From Mycolicibacterium sp. MU0053 (GTDB lineage: Bacteria > Actinomycetota > Actinomycetes > Mycobacteriales > Mycobacteriaceae): a stretch of DNA of 64,000 nt. The position numbers and the translations under genes are program-made. The notes under the pieces are model-generated. The model ran no database searches. It was not told the DNA's origin and saw only the letters and a list, made by a program, of their open reading frames with translations. Of the stretch, positions 9,194 to 17,400 are shown piece after piece. The stretch spans positions 1,054,001 to 1,118,000 of the forward strand of contig NZ_OY726397.1 of assembly GCF_963378095.1 (NCBI RefSeq). The letters run 5' to 3'. Positions within the stretch are counted from its first letter, which is position 1. The number at the start of each line of letters is the position of its first letter.

Positions 9194-9751
9194 GTGATTG
9201 GTCCACCTGCAGCGCTGCCGGGTGACTCCCCGATCGGCGGCGACGCCCACCTGCTGCCGCGGGCGGCGTTCACGCCCTGGCGCACGAGGGTGGCGGGCGC
9301 AATCATCGACGTGGCCCCGATGCTGCTGCTGACGGCGCTCGGAGTCGCCTTCGCGGTGGCGACCAAAGACCGGGCCTGCGTGCCCAGCCGGACGGGGTAC
9401 GGGGTCGGCATGTCGTGCCGGACCAACTGGACGGTGGCCGGGGTGATCGTGTTCACCCTGCTCGACCTCGCGGCGCTGGCGTTCGTGATCTGGAACTACG
9501 GCTACCGGCAGGGCACCACCGGGTCGAGTATCGGCAAGTCCGTGCTGAAGTTCCGCGTGGTGGACGAAAAAACCTGGCAGCCAATCGGGTTCAGCATGTC
9601 GATCGTTCGGCAACTGGCCCATGTGCTGGACACCCTGATCTGCTACCTGGGCTATCTGTTCCCGTTGTGGGATGCCAAGCGGCAGACCTTCGCCGACAAG
9701 CTGATGTCGACGGTCTGTGTTCCGCTGTCGGACGTCGCGCACAGGCGCTGA
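9194..9751 (+). CDS. pra: RDD-domain membrane protein (Pra C-terminal-domain homologue)
   Basis: A 185-residue RDD family protein. Seen: FTPWRTRVAGAIIDVAP (the Arg/Asp signature), a second hydrophobic segment around 80-100, then GSSIGKSVLKFRVVDE and FPLWDAKRQTFADKLMSTV, which closely match the C-terminal domain of mycobacterial Pra. It lacks the proline-rich head. The GTG at 9194 is chosen because GGGGAG lies 6 nt upstream; the nearby ATG is followed immediately by a stop. RDD proteins are thought to be small-molecule or ion transporters, but this one is uncharacterised. Confidence 0.82.
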   Translation: MIGPPAALPGDSPIGGDAHLLPRAAFTPWRTRVAGAIIDVAPMLLLTALGVAFAVATKDRACVPSRTGYGVGMSCRTNWTVAGVIVFTLLDLAALAFVIWNYGYRQGTTGSSIGKSVLKFRVVDEKTWQPIGFSMSIVRQLAHVLDTLICYLGYLFPLWDAKRQTFADKLMSTVCVPLSDVAHRR

Positions 9752-9777
9752 GCAGGCTGTGCGCTCAGCGTGCCGAC

Positions 9778-9783
9778 TAGGCT
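9778..9783 (+). promoter_or_regulatory. Leaderless-type -10 element of metB
   Basis: TAGGCT ends 7 nt before the metB ATG. No Shine-Dalgarno sequence intervenes, so transcription probably starts at the ATG. Confidence 0.55.
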
Positions 9784-9790
9784 GGTAGGC

Positions 9791-10966
9791 ATGAGCGAGC
9801 AACGTAGTCGGGCCGACGCACACTCCTGGCAGGGGCTGGCCACCCGCGCCATCCACGCCGGATACCGTCCGGACCCCGCGACCGGGGCCGTCAACGTACC
9901 GATCTATGCGAGTTCGACGTTCGCCCAGGACGGCGTCGGCGGGCTGCGCAACGGCTTCGAGTACGGACGCACCGGCAACCCCACCCGCTCGGCGCTGGAG
10001 GCGTCGCTGGCCGCGGTGGAGGGCGGCACCTTCGGGCGCGCGTTCAGTTCGGGCATGGCGGCCACCGACTGCGCGCTGCGGGCCGTGCTGCGCCCCGGCG
10101 ACCACGTCGTCATCCCGGACGACGCCTACGGCGGCACGTTCCGGCTCATCGACAAGGTGTTCGCCCACTGGGGCATCACGCACACCCCGGTGGCGCTGTC
10201 CGATCTCGACGCGGTGCGGGCCGCGCTGACCGATCAGACCCGGCTCATCCTGGTCGAGACGCCCACCAACCCGCTGCTGTCGATCGCCGACATCGCGGCG
10301 CTGTCCGCGATCGGCGCCGAACACGGGGCAAAGGTTCTGGTCGACAACACGTTTGCCTCACCGGCGCTGCAGCAACCGCTGGCACTCGGCGCCCACATCG
10401 TGTTGCACTCGACCACGAAGTACATCGGTGGGCACTCCGACGTCGTCGGCGGAGCGCTGGTGACCGACGACGAGGAACTCGACGCGGCGTTCGCCTTCCT
10501 GCAGAACGGGGCCGGTGCGGTGCCGGGCCCCTTCGACGCCTATCTGACTCTGCGCGGGTTGAAGACCCTGGAACTGCGCATGCAGCGGCACTCCGAGAAC
10601 GCGGCCGCGGTGGCCGAGTTCCTCGCCGAGCACGCCGCGGTCACCGAGGTGTTCTACCCGGGACTGCCGAGCCACCCGGGCCACGAGGTGGCCGCCCGCC
10701 AGATGTCGGGTTTCGGCGGCATGGTCTCGATCCGGATGCGCGGCGGCGTCGAGGCGGCCCGCGCGCTGTGCGCCGGCACCGAAATCTTCATTCTGGCCGA
10801 GTCGCTGGGTGGGGTCGAGTCGCTCATCGAACATCCGGGGGCCATGACGCATGCCTCCACGGCGGGCTCGCAGCTCGAGGTGCCCGATGATCTGGTGCGG
10901 TTGTCGGTGGGCATCGAGGATGTCAGCGATCTGATCGGGGACCTGCAACAGGCGCTGGAGGGCTGA
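9791..10966 (+). CDS. metB: Cystathionine gamma-synthase
   Basis: A 391-residue PLP enzyme of the Cys/Met metabolism family. It replaces the acyl group of an activated homoserine with cysteine to give cystathionine. The Schiff-base lysine is Lys210 in HSTTKYIGGHSD. The N-terminus PATGAVNVPIYASSTFAQ and the YGRTGNPTR PLP-phosphate segment are typical. M. tuberculosis MetB (388 aa) has almost the same beginning, which supports the ATG at 9791. It shares its locus with cbs, so the cell can run transsulfuration in both directions. Confidence 0.95.
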   Translation: MSEQRSRADAHSWQGLATRAIHAGYRPDPATGAVNVPIYASSTFAQDGVGGLRNGFEYGRTGNPTRSALEASLAAVEGGTFGRAFSSGMAATDCALRAVLRPGDHVVIPDDAYGGTFRLIDKVFAHWGITHTPVALSDLDAVRAALTDQTRLILVETPTNPLLSIADIAALSAIGAEHGAKVLVDNTFASPALQQPLALGAHIVLHSTTKYIGGHSDVVGGALVTDDEELDAAFAFLQNGAGAVPGPFDAYLTLRGLKTLELRMQRHSENAAAVAEFLAEHAAVTEVFYPGLPSHPGHEVAARQMSGFGGMVSIRMRGGVEAARALCAGTEIFILAESLGGVESLIEHPGAMTHASTAGSQLEVPDDLVRLSVGIEDVSDLIGDLQQALEG

Positions 10967-10972
10967 GGCGGC

Positions 10973-11623
10973 TCACCGCAGCGCGGCGCACACCATCGCG
11001 GTGGTCACGGCGAGGTTGACCTCGGCGATGCTGCTGTCCGCGGCGACCCAACTGCCGCTGGCGATTTCACCGGCGCGGTGGTGCACCCACCGCCGGCTGC
11101 GGGGGTTCAGCGACAGCAGCTCGGGTAGTCCGTCGGCGGTGTGCAGCAGCGCGACCACGGCCGCGGTCGGCGGGGCGGGTTCGGCGTCCTCCAGCAGGGC
11201 CGCCAGCAGCGCCGAGCGAACTTGCAATGCGCGATCGCGGTCGGTCAGCAGCCAAACATGGGATCGCTTGGTGTACACCGGTGTTCGTCGCAGCTGCCCG
11301 GTGCGTTCCAGGTGTGCCAGCACCGCGGGCTCGACGTTGCGGTGCAGCTTGGTGATCGCGGGCCTGGTGCCGACTGGTCTGCGGGCCAGCGCCTCCCACG
11401 CCCAGCGGTTGACGGGATCGCCGTCGTCGGGCCCGGGCAGCGCCAGTAGCCGGCCCGCGGGAACCGGGTCGTCCGCGTCAGCCGGCCGGAGGCGCCACGC
11501 GTAGGCGAGGTCGAGCAGCGCCGCGCCGGCCAACAGCCGGTGCCTGCGCGCCGGGGGGAGTGCCGGTGTGCCCGCCGCGTTGTCCAGCAGCAGTAACAGC
11601 AGCTCCTCGGCAATGCGTGCCAT
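10973..11623 (-). CDS. GOLPH3/VPS74 (GPP34) family protein
   Basis: A 216-residue all-helical protein. Features typical of bacterial GPP34-domain proteins are the start IAEELLLLLLDNAAGTP, the LLAGAALLDLAYAWRL helix and SLNPRSRRWVHHRAGEIASG. Eukaryotic GOLPH3 proteins bind phosphatidylinositol-4-phosphate on Golgi membranes. Actinobacteria carry many members, often near lipid or morphology genes, with largely unknown roles. It ends 6 nt from the convergent metB stop and lies downstream of greA on the same strand after a 49-nt gap containing a 9-bp hairpin (11637-11663). No counterpart is known to me at this position in M. tuberculosis. Confidence 0.75.
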   Translation of the reverse strand: MARIAEELLLLLLDNAAGTPALPPARRHRLLAGAALLDLAYAWRLRPADADDPVPAGRLLALPGPDDGDPVNRWAWEALARRPVGTRPAITKLHRNVEPAVLAHLERTGQLRRTPVYTKRSHVWLLTDRDRALQVRSALLAALLEDAEPAPPTAAVVALLHTADGLPELLSLNPRSRRWVHHRAGEIASGSWVAADSSIAEVNLAVTTAMVCAALR

Positions 11624-11671
11624 GCGGGAGGGTGGTTCGGCGCGCTTGCGGCTCGCGCGCCGAGCAGACGC

Positions 11672-12166
11672 TCAGCCCTGGTACGGCTCGGCGCTGACCA
11701 ACGTCACCGTGACGGTGTTGCCGTTGGGCACCGTGTAGGTGCGGGTCTCGCCGACCTTGGCGTCGAGCAACGCCCCACCGAGGGGGGAGCTGGGCGAGTA
11801 GACCTCGAGGTCGCCGTCGGCGACGCCCTGCTCGCGGGTGCCGATCAGGAACGTCTCGGTGTCCGTCTCGTCGCTGTCGTAGTAGACCTTGACCACCGAG
11901 CCGGGCAGCGCGACACCGGACTGCTTGGGCACCTCGCCGACCTTGGCGTCGTTGAGCAGATCCTGCAGCTGTCGGATCCGGGCCTCCTGCTGGCCCTGTT
12001 CCTCGCGGGCGGCGTGATAGCCACCGTTCTCACGCAGGTCGCCCTCTTCGCGACGGTCGTTGATTTCCGCGGCGATGACGGGTCGATTGGCGATCAGCTG
12101 GTCCAGCTCGGCCTTCAGCCGGTCGTACGCCTCCTGCGTCAGCCAGTTGGCATCGATGTCAGTCAT
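11672..12166 (-). CDS. greA: Transcription elongation factor GreA
   Basis: A 164-residue GreA, the same length as M. tuberculosis Rv1080c. The N-terminal antiparallel coiled coil (about residues 8-78) enters the RNA polymerase secondary channel. The tip acidic pair, Asp43 and Glu46 in [14 protein letters not shown], promotes cleavage of backtracked RNA. The C-terminal FKBP-like domain includes [16 protein letters not shown]. The ATG at 12166 has AGGAG 9 nt upstream. The region before it is rich in inverted repeats (12241-12336), suggesting regulated expression. Confidence 0.95.
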   Translation of the reverse strand: MTDIDANWLTQEAYDRLKAELDQLIANRPVIAAEINDRREEGDLRENGGYHAAREEQGQQEARIRQLQDLLNDAKVGEVPKQSGVALPGSVVKVYYDSDETDTETFLIGTREQGVADGDLEVYSPSSPLGGALLDAKVGETRTYTVPNGNTVTVTLVSAEPYQG

Positions 12167-12240
12167 GTGCTCGCGCTCCTCGTCTTTGGTCCGCGCTATT
12201 TGCGTTGGGCAGTCTGCCTGCATTCGCTGCCGGAGCTCCG

Positions 12241-12336
12241 CGTGTATTGCCGTCTCAGAGCCGCGGTGTCTCGCGCTAAAGAAGCAATACACGGCCCCAG
12301 CAGGAACCGTGTATGTGTGAAGCATACCACTGGGGC
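12241..12336 (-). promoter_or_regulatory. Structured region upstream of greA
   Basis: Consecutive inverted repeats lie here: CGTGTATTGC (12241-12250) with GCAATACACG (12284-12293), a perfect 10 bp; GCCCCAG (12294-12300) with CTGGGGC (12330-12336); and, nested in the latter, GTATG (12311-12315) with CATAC (12323-12327). On the greA strand a possible -10 TATGCT (12326 down to 12321) lies inside the second structure. A transcript from there would carry the first hairpin in a leader of about 145 nt. This could be an attenuation leader or a protein operator. Confidence 0.5.
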
Positions 12337-12410
12337 GTCGGTCGGGCTTTACGCTCGTGACGCCGCAGGTTGGTCTCTCGGTTACCGGTCGAGCGGTCTC
12401 CGGCGGGGTC

Positions 12411-12857
12411 TCAGTCCGGCGCGCGGAGGTAGCTGGGGATGTCGGTGCCGCAGCCGTAGGCGTCGCCGACCACCGGCGGTTTGCTGGTCTTGACTTGGGC
12501 CGTGACCTGCACCGTTGTCGCCGTCGACGGTCCCACCAGCAGCTCGCGGCGGCCGGTCTCGCTGCCGTCGATGGAGCGCGCCCGCATGATGCACACCACC
12601 GGCTGCGAGGGGTCCTCGCGCGTCACGCTGAGGGTGACGTCCACCGTCCGATCGTCGATCAGTTGGAAGCCCGCGAGCTCCCCCTTGACCTCGCTGGAGC
12701 CCAGCCGCTGATAGCCGGCGATCGCGACCGCCACGCCGAGCGCCAGCGCCAGCACGGTCAGCGCCGCGATGAGCAGCCGGTTGGGTCCGCGCCGCGTCTT
12801 GCCGTACCGGGATTCCGGCCGCAGGACCGCAGCGGGAGTCGCAGGAGTGTTCGCCAT
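12411..12857 (-). CDS. DUF4307 membrane-anchored protein (Rv1081c-like)
   Basis: A 148-residue protein with a short basic cytoplasmic N-terminus ([12 protein letters not shown]), one transmembrane helix (about 28-48) and an extracytoplasmic beta-rich domain of about 95 residues with two cysteines (in VVCIMRA and YGCGTD). This matches the actinobacterial DUF4307 family; M. tuberculosis has Rv1081c (144 aa) in the same place. Function is unknown. It is divergent from mca across about 145 nt. Confidence 0.85.
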   Translation of the reverse strand: MANTPATPAAVLRPESRYGKTRRGPNRLLIAALTVLALALGVAVAIAGYQRLGSSEVKGELAGFQLIDDRTVDVTLSVTREDPSQPVVCIMRARSIDGSETGRRELLVGPSTATTVQVTAQVKTSKPPVVGDAYGCGTDIPSYLRAPD

Positions 12858-13001
12858 GGGTGTGGGGTACGTCTCTGGTTGGGGATCGGGTGTCGGTGGC
12901 CGATAGCCGGGATGAAATCATTGCCACCAGGACTTGAGAATAGGGCGTGCCCCAGGAGGGTGGCCAATTGTTGAAAGCGAGCGAAGGCGCACGGTGACCA
13001 A

Positions 13002-13871
13002 ATGCGGCTGATGGCGGTGCACGCCCACCCGGACGACGAGTCCAGCAAGGGTGCTGCCACGACGGCGCGGTATGCCGCCGAGGGCCATCGCGTGCTGGTC
13101 GTGACGCTCACCGGCGGCGAGCTCGGCGACATCCTGAACCCCGCGATGGACCTGCCCGAGGTGCACGGCCGGATCGCCGAGGTCCGCCGCGACGAGATGG
13201 CCAAGGCCGCCGAGATCCTGGGCGTCGAGCACACCTGGCTGGGATACGTAGACTCGGGACTGCCGGAGGGCGATCCGCTGCCTCCGCTGCCGGAAGGGTG
13301 TTTTGCGTTGGTTCCGCTCGAGGAAGCGACCGAGCGACTGGTCAGGGTGATCAGGCAGTTCCGTCCGCACGTGATGACCACGTACGACGAGAACGGCGGC
13401 TACCCGCACCCCGACCACATCCGCTGCCATCAGGTCTCGGTCGCGGCGTACGAGGCCGCCGGCGATCACCGCCGCTTCCCGGACGCCGGTGAGCCGTGGG
13501 AGGTGGCCAAGCTCTACTACAACCACGGCTTCCTGCGGCAACGGATGCAGCTGCTGCAGGACGAGTTCGCCAACCACGGTCGCGTCGGGCCGTTCGAGAA
13601 GTGGCTCAAGCACTGGGACCCGGACAACGACGTCTTCGCCAAGCGCGTCACCACCCAGGTCGAATGCTCGGAGTACTTCGAACAGCGCGACGACGCGCTG
13701 CGCGCGCATGCCACCCAGATCGATCCGTCCGGTGACTTCTTCACCGCCCCCATCGAGTGGCAGCAGCGACTCTGGCCTACCGAGGAGTTCGAATTGGCGC
13801 GGTCCCGAGTACCGGTAACGCTGCCGGAGACCGATCTTTTTGCGGGTATCGAACCGGATGACGAAGGATGA
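13002..13871 (+). CDS. mca: Mycothiol S-conjugate amidase
   Basis: A 289-residue zinc amidase of the LmbE/MshB family that cleaves mycothiol S-conjugates into a mercapturic acid and GlcN-Ins during detoxification. Zinc ligands are visible: His9 and Asp12 in HAHPDDES and His139 in YPHPDHIRC. An in-frame stop lies 30 nt upstream with no start between, so the ATG at 13002 is fixed. Presence of this gene is strong evidence for an actinobacterial, mycothiol-making host. The next gene overlaps its stop by 4 nt. Confidence 0.95.
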   Translation: MRLMAVHAHPDDESSKGAATTARYAAEGHRVLVVTLTGGELGDILNPAMDLPEVHGRIAEVRRDEMAKAAEILGVEHTWLGYVDSGLPEGDPLPPLPEGCFALVPLEEATERLVRVIRQFRPHVMTTYDENGGYPHPDHIRCHQVSVAAYEAAGDHRRFPDAGEPWEVAKLYYNHGFLRQRMQLLQDEFANHGRVGPFEKWLKHWDPDNDVFAKRVTTQVECSEYFEQRDDALRAHATQIDPSGDFFTAPIEWQQRLWPTEEFELARSRVPVTLPETDLFAGIEPDDEG

Positions 13872-14173
13872 CTACCGTGCTGATCGCGGGGCTGACGCTG
13901 TTGGCCGAGGAGGGTCCGCGTAACACCGGCCCGGACTTCGGCAAGGCCAGCCCGTTCGGGTTGCTCATCGTGGTGTTGCTGTTGATCGGCACCTTCGGGC
14001 TGGTGTGGTCGATGAACCGGCACCTGAAGAACCTGCCGGAGTCGTTCGATCCCGAACACCCCGAACCCGATCAGGCCGTCGACGAGGGCACCGTCGGGAT
14101 CACTTTGCCCGCCGACCTGGACACTCCGTCGGACACCAAGTTCCGGGAGTCGGGTGGCCAACCGCCTGGCTGA
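13868..14173 (+). CDS. Small single-pass membrane protein (Rv1083-like)
   Basis: A 101-residue protein that overlaps mca through ATGA. It has one strong transmembrane helix (about 30-48, [18 protein letters not shown]) followed by a basic [13 protein letters not shown] segment and an acidic tail. It matches Rv1083 in position, size and layout. Coupling to mca suggests a shared role in detoxification or membrane placement of Mca, but this is inference. Function unknown. Confidence 0.85.
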   Translation: MTTVLIAGLTLLAEEGPRNTGPDFGKASPFGLLIVVLLLIGTFGLVWSMNRHLKNLPESFDPEHPEPDQAVDEGTVGITLPADLDTPSDTKFRESGGQPPG

Positions 14174-16145
14174 CGCCGCCAGTCCCTACCTGCGCCAGCA
14201 CGCCGACAATCCGGTGCACTGGTTGCAGTGGTCGGCGGAGGCGCTGGCCGAGGCCGCGCGTCGCGATGTGCCGATCCTGCTGTCGATCGGGTACGCCGCG
14301 TGCCATTGGTGCCACGTGATGGCCCACGAGTCGTTCGAGGACCCGCAGGTCGCCGCCGCGATGAACGCGGGCTTCGTCTGCATCAAGGTCGACCGCGAGG
14401 AACGCCCCGACCTCGATGCGGTGTACATGAACGCTACGGTGGCGTTGACCGGCCAGGGCGGCTGGCCCATGACCTGCTTCCTGACGCCGGACGGCCGACC
14501 CTTTTTCTGCGGCACCTACTACCCGAAACCGCAGTTTCTGCAGTTGCTTTCGGCGGTCGGGGACACCTGGACGACCCAGCGCGACGAGGTGGAACGGGCC
14601 TCGAATCAGATCTCGGCGGAGTTGCGCGCCATCGCCGGTGGGCTGCCCAGCGGCGATGCGCCGGTTGCGGCGCAACTGTGTGATGGTGCGGTGGCCGCGG
14701 TGCTGGCCGACGAGGACCGGGCCCACGGCGGCTTCGGCGGCGCACCGAAATTTCCACCCTCGGCGCTGCTGGAGGCGTTGCTGCGCAGCTATGAACGTAC
14801 CGGCGCGCCCGAGACGCTCGCGGCGGTGCACCGCGCCGCCGAGGCGATGGCCCGCGGCGGCATCTACGACCAGCTGGCCGGCGGCTTTGCCCGCTATAGC
14901 GTCGACAACGCTTGGGTGGTACCGCATTTCGAGAAGATGCTGTACGACAACGCGCTGCTGCTGCGGGCCTACGCCCACTGGGCTCGTCGTACCGGTGCTG
15001 CGCTGGCGGTGCGGGTCGCGGGCGAGACCGCCGACTTCCTGCTGCGGGATCTGTCGGCCGACGGGATGTTCATCTCGTCGCTCGATGCCGACGCCGACGG
15101 CAGCGAGGGCTCGACGTACGTCTGGACGCCCGCGCAGCTGCGTGAGGTCCTCGGTGCCGACGACGGCCGTTGGGCCGCTGAGGTTTTCGGCGTCACGGAC
15201 GCCGGGACGTTCGAGGCGGGTCGCTCGGTGCTGCAGCGCCCGGCCGACCCGCAGGACACCGCACGGTTGCGACGGGTCCGTGCCGCGCTGTGGGCGGCCC
15301 GCGCCGAACGGGTCCAACCCGGGCGCGACGACAAGGTGGTCACCGCGTGGAACGGGTTGGCTATCACCGCACTCGGGGAGGCGGCCGTGGCGCTGGGACG
15401 CCCAGATCTGCTCGATGCCGCCGTGCGGTGCGCGCGCACGGTGTTGAACCTGCACCTGGTGGGCGGGCGCCTGCGGCGTGCCAGCCTCGGCGGGCAGGTG
15501 GGCGACAGCGCGGCGATCCTCGAGGACCACGCGGCGCTGGCGACCGGCCTGCTGACGCTGTATCAGCTCACCGCGCAACAGGATTGGCTGGACTCGGCGA
15601 CTGGACTACTCGATACCGCGTTGGCGCATTTCGGCGACCCGGATCGGCCGGGCCGATGGTTCGATACCGCCGACGACGCCGAGCAACTGGTGCTGCGTCC
15701 GGCCGATCCGATCGACGGGGCCACCCCGGCCGGGGCCTCGTTGCTGGCCGAGGCAGTGCTGACGGCCGCGCATCTGGCCGAGGGGGCGCGCGCCGGGCGC
15801 TACGTGCAGGCGGCCGAAGAGACGTTGCGGGCGCACACGCCGGTGCTGAACCGGGCCGCCCGGTCGGCCGGGCACTGGCTGGCGGTCGCCGAGGCCGCGG
15901 TGCGCGGCCCGCTGCAGATCGCGGTGGCGTGCGGGTCCGAGGAATCGACGCTGTTGGCCGCGGCGCGCCGGCTCGCGCCGGGCGGCACCGTCGTCGTCGG
16001 CGGTGCGAGGGACTCCTCGGAGTTGCTCGCGGGCCGCGACCGGGTGGGCGGCGCCGACGCCGCGTACGTGTGCCGGGGCACGGCTTGTGACCTGCCGGTG
16101 ACCGACGTCGAGGATCTCGCTGCCGCGCTCGAGTTGCCCGTGTAG
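14154..16145 (+). CDS. DUF255 thioredoxin-fold/six-hairpin protein (YyaL/SSP411 family, Rv1084-like)
   Basis: A 663-residue two-domain protein. The N-terminal thioredoxin-like DUF255 domain (about 1-165) has the redox-type motif YAACHWCHVM with Cys50 and Cys53, then KVDREERPDLD and GGWPMTCFLTPDG. The remainder resembles an (alpha/alpha)6 glycosidase-like barrel, including HFEKMLYDNALLLRAY. The GTG start at 14154 overlaps the preceding small gene by 20 nt and has GGGAG just upstream. Family members are widespread and poorly characterised. It probably belongs to the mca operon. Confidence 0.88.
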   Translation: MANRLADAASPYLRQHADNPVHWLQWSAEALAEAARRDVPILLSIGYAACHWCHVMAHESFEDPQVAAAMNAGFVCIKVDREERPDLDAVYMNATVALTGQGGWPMTCFLTPDGRPFFCGTYYPKPQFLQLLSAVGDTWTTQRDEVERASNQISAELRAIAGGLPSGDAPVAAQLCDGAVAAVLADEDRAHGGFGGAPKFPPSALLEALLRSYERTGAPETLAAVHRAAEAMARGGIYDQLAGGFARYSVDNAWVVPHFEKMLYDNALLLRAYAHWARRTGAALAVRVAGETADFLLRDLSADGMFISSLDADADGSEGSTYVWTPAQLREVLGADDGRWAAEVFGVTDAGTFEAGRSVLQRPADPQDTARLRRVRAALWAARAERVQPGRDDKVVTAWNGLAITALGEAAVALGRPDLLDAAVRCARTVLNLHLVGGRLRRASLGGQVGDSAAILEDHAALATGLLTLYQLTAQQDWLDSATGLLDTALAHFGDPDRPGRWFDTADDAEQLVLRPADPIDGATPAGASLLAEAVLTAAHLAEGARAGRYVQAAEETLRAHTPVLNRAARSAGHWLAVAEAAVRGPLQIAVACGSEESTLLAAARRLAPGGTVVVGGARDSSELLAGRDRVGGADAAYVCRGTACDLPVTDVEDLAAALELPV

Positions 16146-16148
16146 CGT
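16143..16148 (+). promoter_or_regulatory. Possible leaderless -10 element of the KSI-like gene
   Basis: TAGCGT ends 8 nt before the ATG at 16157. Its TAG is also the stop of the preceding gene, so the match may be partly coincidental. Confidence 0.35.
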
Positions 16149-16156
16149 ACCCGCAC

Positions 16157-16522
16157 ATGACCTTTGAGCCGGATGCCCTGAAGACCCTCGTCCAGCGCTA
16201 CCTCGACACGGTGGTCAACGGCTCCGCCGATGACGTCGCGGCGCTGTACGCCGAGGACGCCACGCTGGAGGATCCGGTGGGCGGCGGTGAGGTGCATATC
16301 GGACGGCAGGCCATCGCCGGGTTCTACAAGAACACCGACGGCCTCGAGCTGAGCACCGAGCTGCTGTCGTTCCGGTCCGGCGGCACCGAGGCGGCGTTCG
16401 TCTTCGCGATCACGGTGGGGACCATGCGCATCGAACCGATCGAGGTGATGACCTTCAACAGCGAGGGCCTGATCACGTCGATGAAGGCGTACTGGGGTCC
16501 GGCGGACATCACCCAGCTCTGA
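16157..16522 (+). CDS. Ketosteroid isomerase-like (SnoaL/NTF2-fold) protein
   Basis: A 121-residue cone-shaped NTF2-fold protein closely resembling bacterial delta-5-3-ketosteroid isomerase. Tyr15 (VQRYLD) and Asp39 (TLEDPVGG) align with the general acid Tyr and base Asp. The third active-site residue, Asp in Comamonas KSI, appears as Glu96 in RIEPIEVMTF. Fold and two catalytic residues support steroid isomerase activity, while the Asp-to-Glu change leaves the rate uncertain. KSI would complement 3-beta-HSD (36937-38031) by converting 3-keto-5-ene to 3-keto-4-ene steroids. It is followed at once by an inverted repeat. Confidence 0.75.
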   Translation: MTFEPDALKTLVQRYLDTVVNGSADDVAALYAEDATLEDPVGGGEVHIGRQAIAGFYKNTDGLELSTELLSFRSGGTEAAFVFAITVGTMRIEPIEVMTFNSEGLITSMKAYWGPADITQL

Positions 16523-16524
16523 GT

Positions 16525-16573
16525 GATTTCGGCGCGGTTTCCGGCGCCGGGCGCGGGGAACCGCGCCGAAATC
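16525..16573. repeat. GATTTCGGCGCG-family inverted repeat, copy 1
   Basis: Arms 16525-16542 and 16556-16573 pair over 18 bp (one T-G wobble) around a 13-nt GC-rich loop. The left arm reads GATTTCGGCGCGGTTTCC. It begins 2 nt after the stop at 16522 and ends 1 nt before the stop of the convergent hemolysin III gene. It has no T-tract. Confidence 0.85.
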
Positions 16574-16574
16574 G

Positions 16575-17327
16575 TCAGAAGACCGCGAACCACATCGCGA
16601 TGTAGTGGCAGACGGCGGCCACCGCGGTGCACGCATGGAAGAACTCGTGGTGGCCGAAGGTCTGCGGCCACGGGTTCGGCCACTTCAGCCCGTACAGCAC
16701 GCCGCCGATCGAATACAGCGCACCGCCCACGATCAGCAGCACCACCGCGGCCACCCCGGCGCCGTCCATGATCGGTCCGATGAACCACGCGGCCACCCAG
16801 CCCAACAAGATGTACAGCGGCACGCCGACCCAGCGGGGCGCGCTCGGCCACAACATCTTCAGCGCAACCCCGGCCAGCGCGCCGGCCCACACAATCCAGA
16901 ACAACAGCCAACCGTCGCTGCGCGGTAGCGCCAGCAGTGCGAACGGCGTGTAACTGCCCGCGATGAAGATGAAGATCATCGAATGGTCAAGGCGCTTCAT
17001 CCATTTGCGCGCGGCCCCGGAACGCCAGTTCACCCGGTGATAGGCGCCGCTGACGGCGAACATCGCGACGCTGGTGCAGGTGTAGAGCAGGGTCGCGATG
17101 CCGGCGCGGGTGGACTCCAGCGACCACGACACCGCCACCAGCGTGATCCCGGCAATGGCGGCGACAACCGCCGAATACACGTGGATCCAGCCGCGGGCGC
17201 GAGGTTTGCCGAAGAACTCGACGACACCGTCGACGATCGCTTCGGGAAAGTCCTCGGCCAGGTCGATCTGAGTGATCTCTTTGCGGCGCAGGCCTTGGTC
17301 GGCCCCGCGGTCCGAGGGAGCGCTCAT
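16575..17327 (-). CDS. Hemolysin III family / PAQR-like membrane protein (Rv1085c-like)
   Basis: A 250-residue protein. An N-terminal soluble part is followed by seven hydrophobic segments from about residue 50. Signature pieces are [32 protein letters not shown] and [19 protein letters not shown]. The His/Asp/Ser residues match the conserved metal-binding set of the hemolysin III/adiponectin-receptor (CREST) superfamily. The ATG at 17327 has GGAG 6 nt upstream; the reading frame continues further back without similarity. Despite the name, the biochemical role in mycobacteria is unknown. Confidence 0.88.
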   Translation of the reverse strand: MSAPSDRGADQGLRRKEITQIDLAEDFPEAIVDGVVEFFGKPRARGWIHVYSAVVAAIAGITLVAVSWSLESTRAGIATLLYTCTSVAMFAVSGAYHRVNWRSGAARKWMKRLDHSMIFIFIAGSYTPFALLALPRSDGWLLFWIVWAGALAGVALKMLWPSAPRWVGVPLYILLGWVAAWFIGPIMDGAGVAAVVLLIVGGALYSIGGVLYGLKWPNPWPQTFGHHEFFHACTAVAAVCHYIAMWFAVF

Positions 17328-17386
17328 TTCGTTCTCCGTGTCGGCTCTAGCTGTCCGGATCGTGTGGGGTTCACCGCGCCTCACAG

Positions 17387-17392
17387 TAGTCT
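17387..17392 (+). promoter_or_regulatory. Leaderless-type -10 element of the Z-prenyl synthase
   Basis: TAGTCT ends 8 nt before the GTG start at 17401 and no ribosome site intervenes. Confidence 0.5.
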
Positions 17393-17400
17393 GATTTGTC

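Noticed and set aside
11637..11663. A 9-bp hairpin TCGGCGCGC/GCGCGCCGA after greA as another GATTTCGG-family copy.
   Set aside because: Only the GC-rich core is shared; the GATTT end is missing, so it is treated as a simple hairpin.
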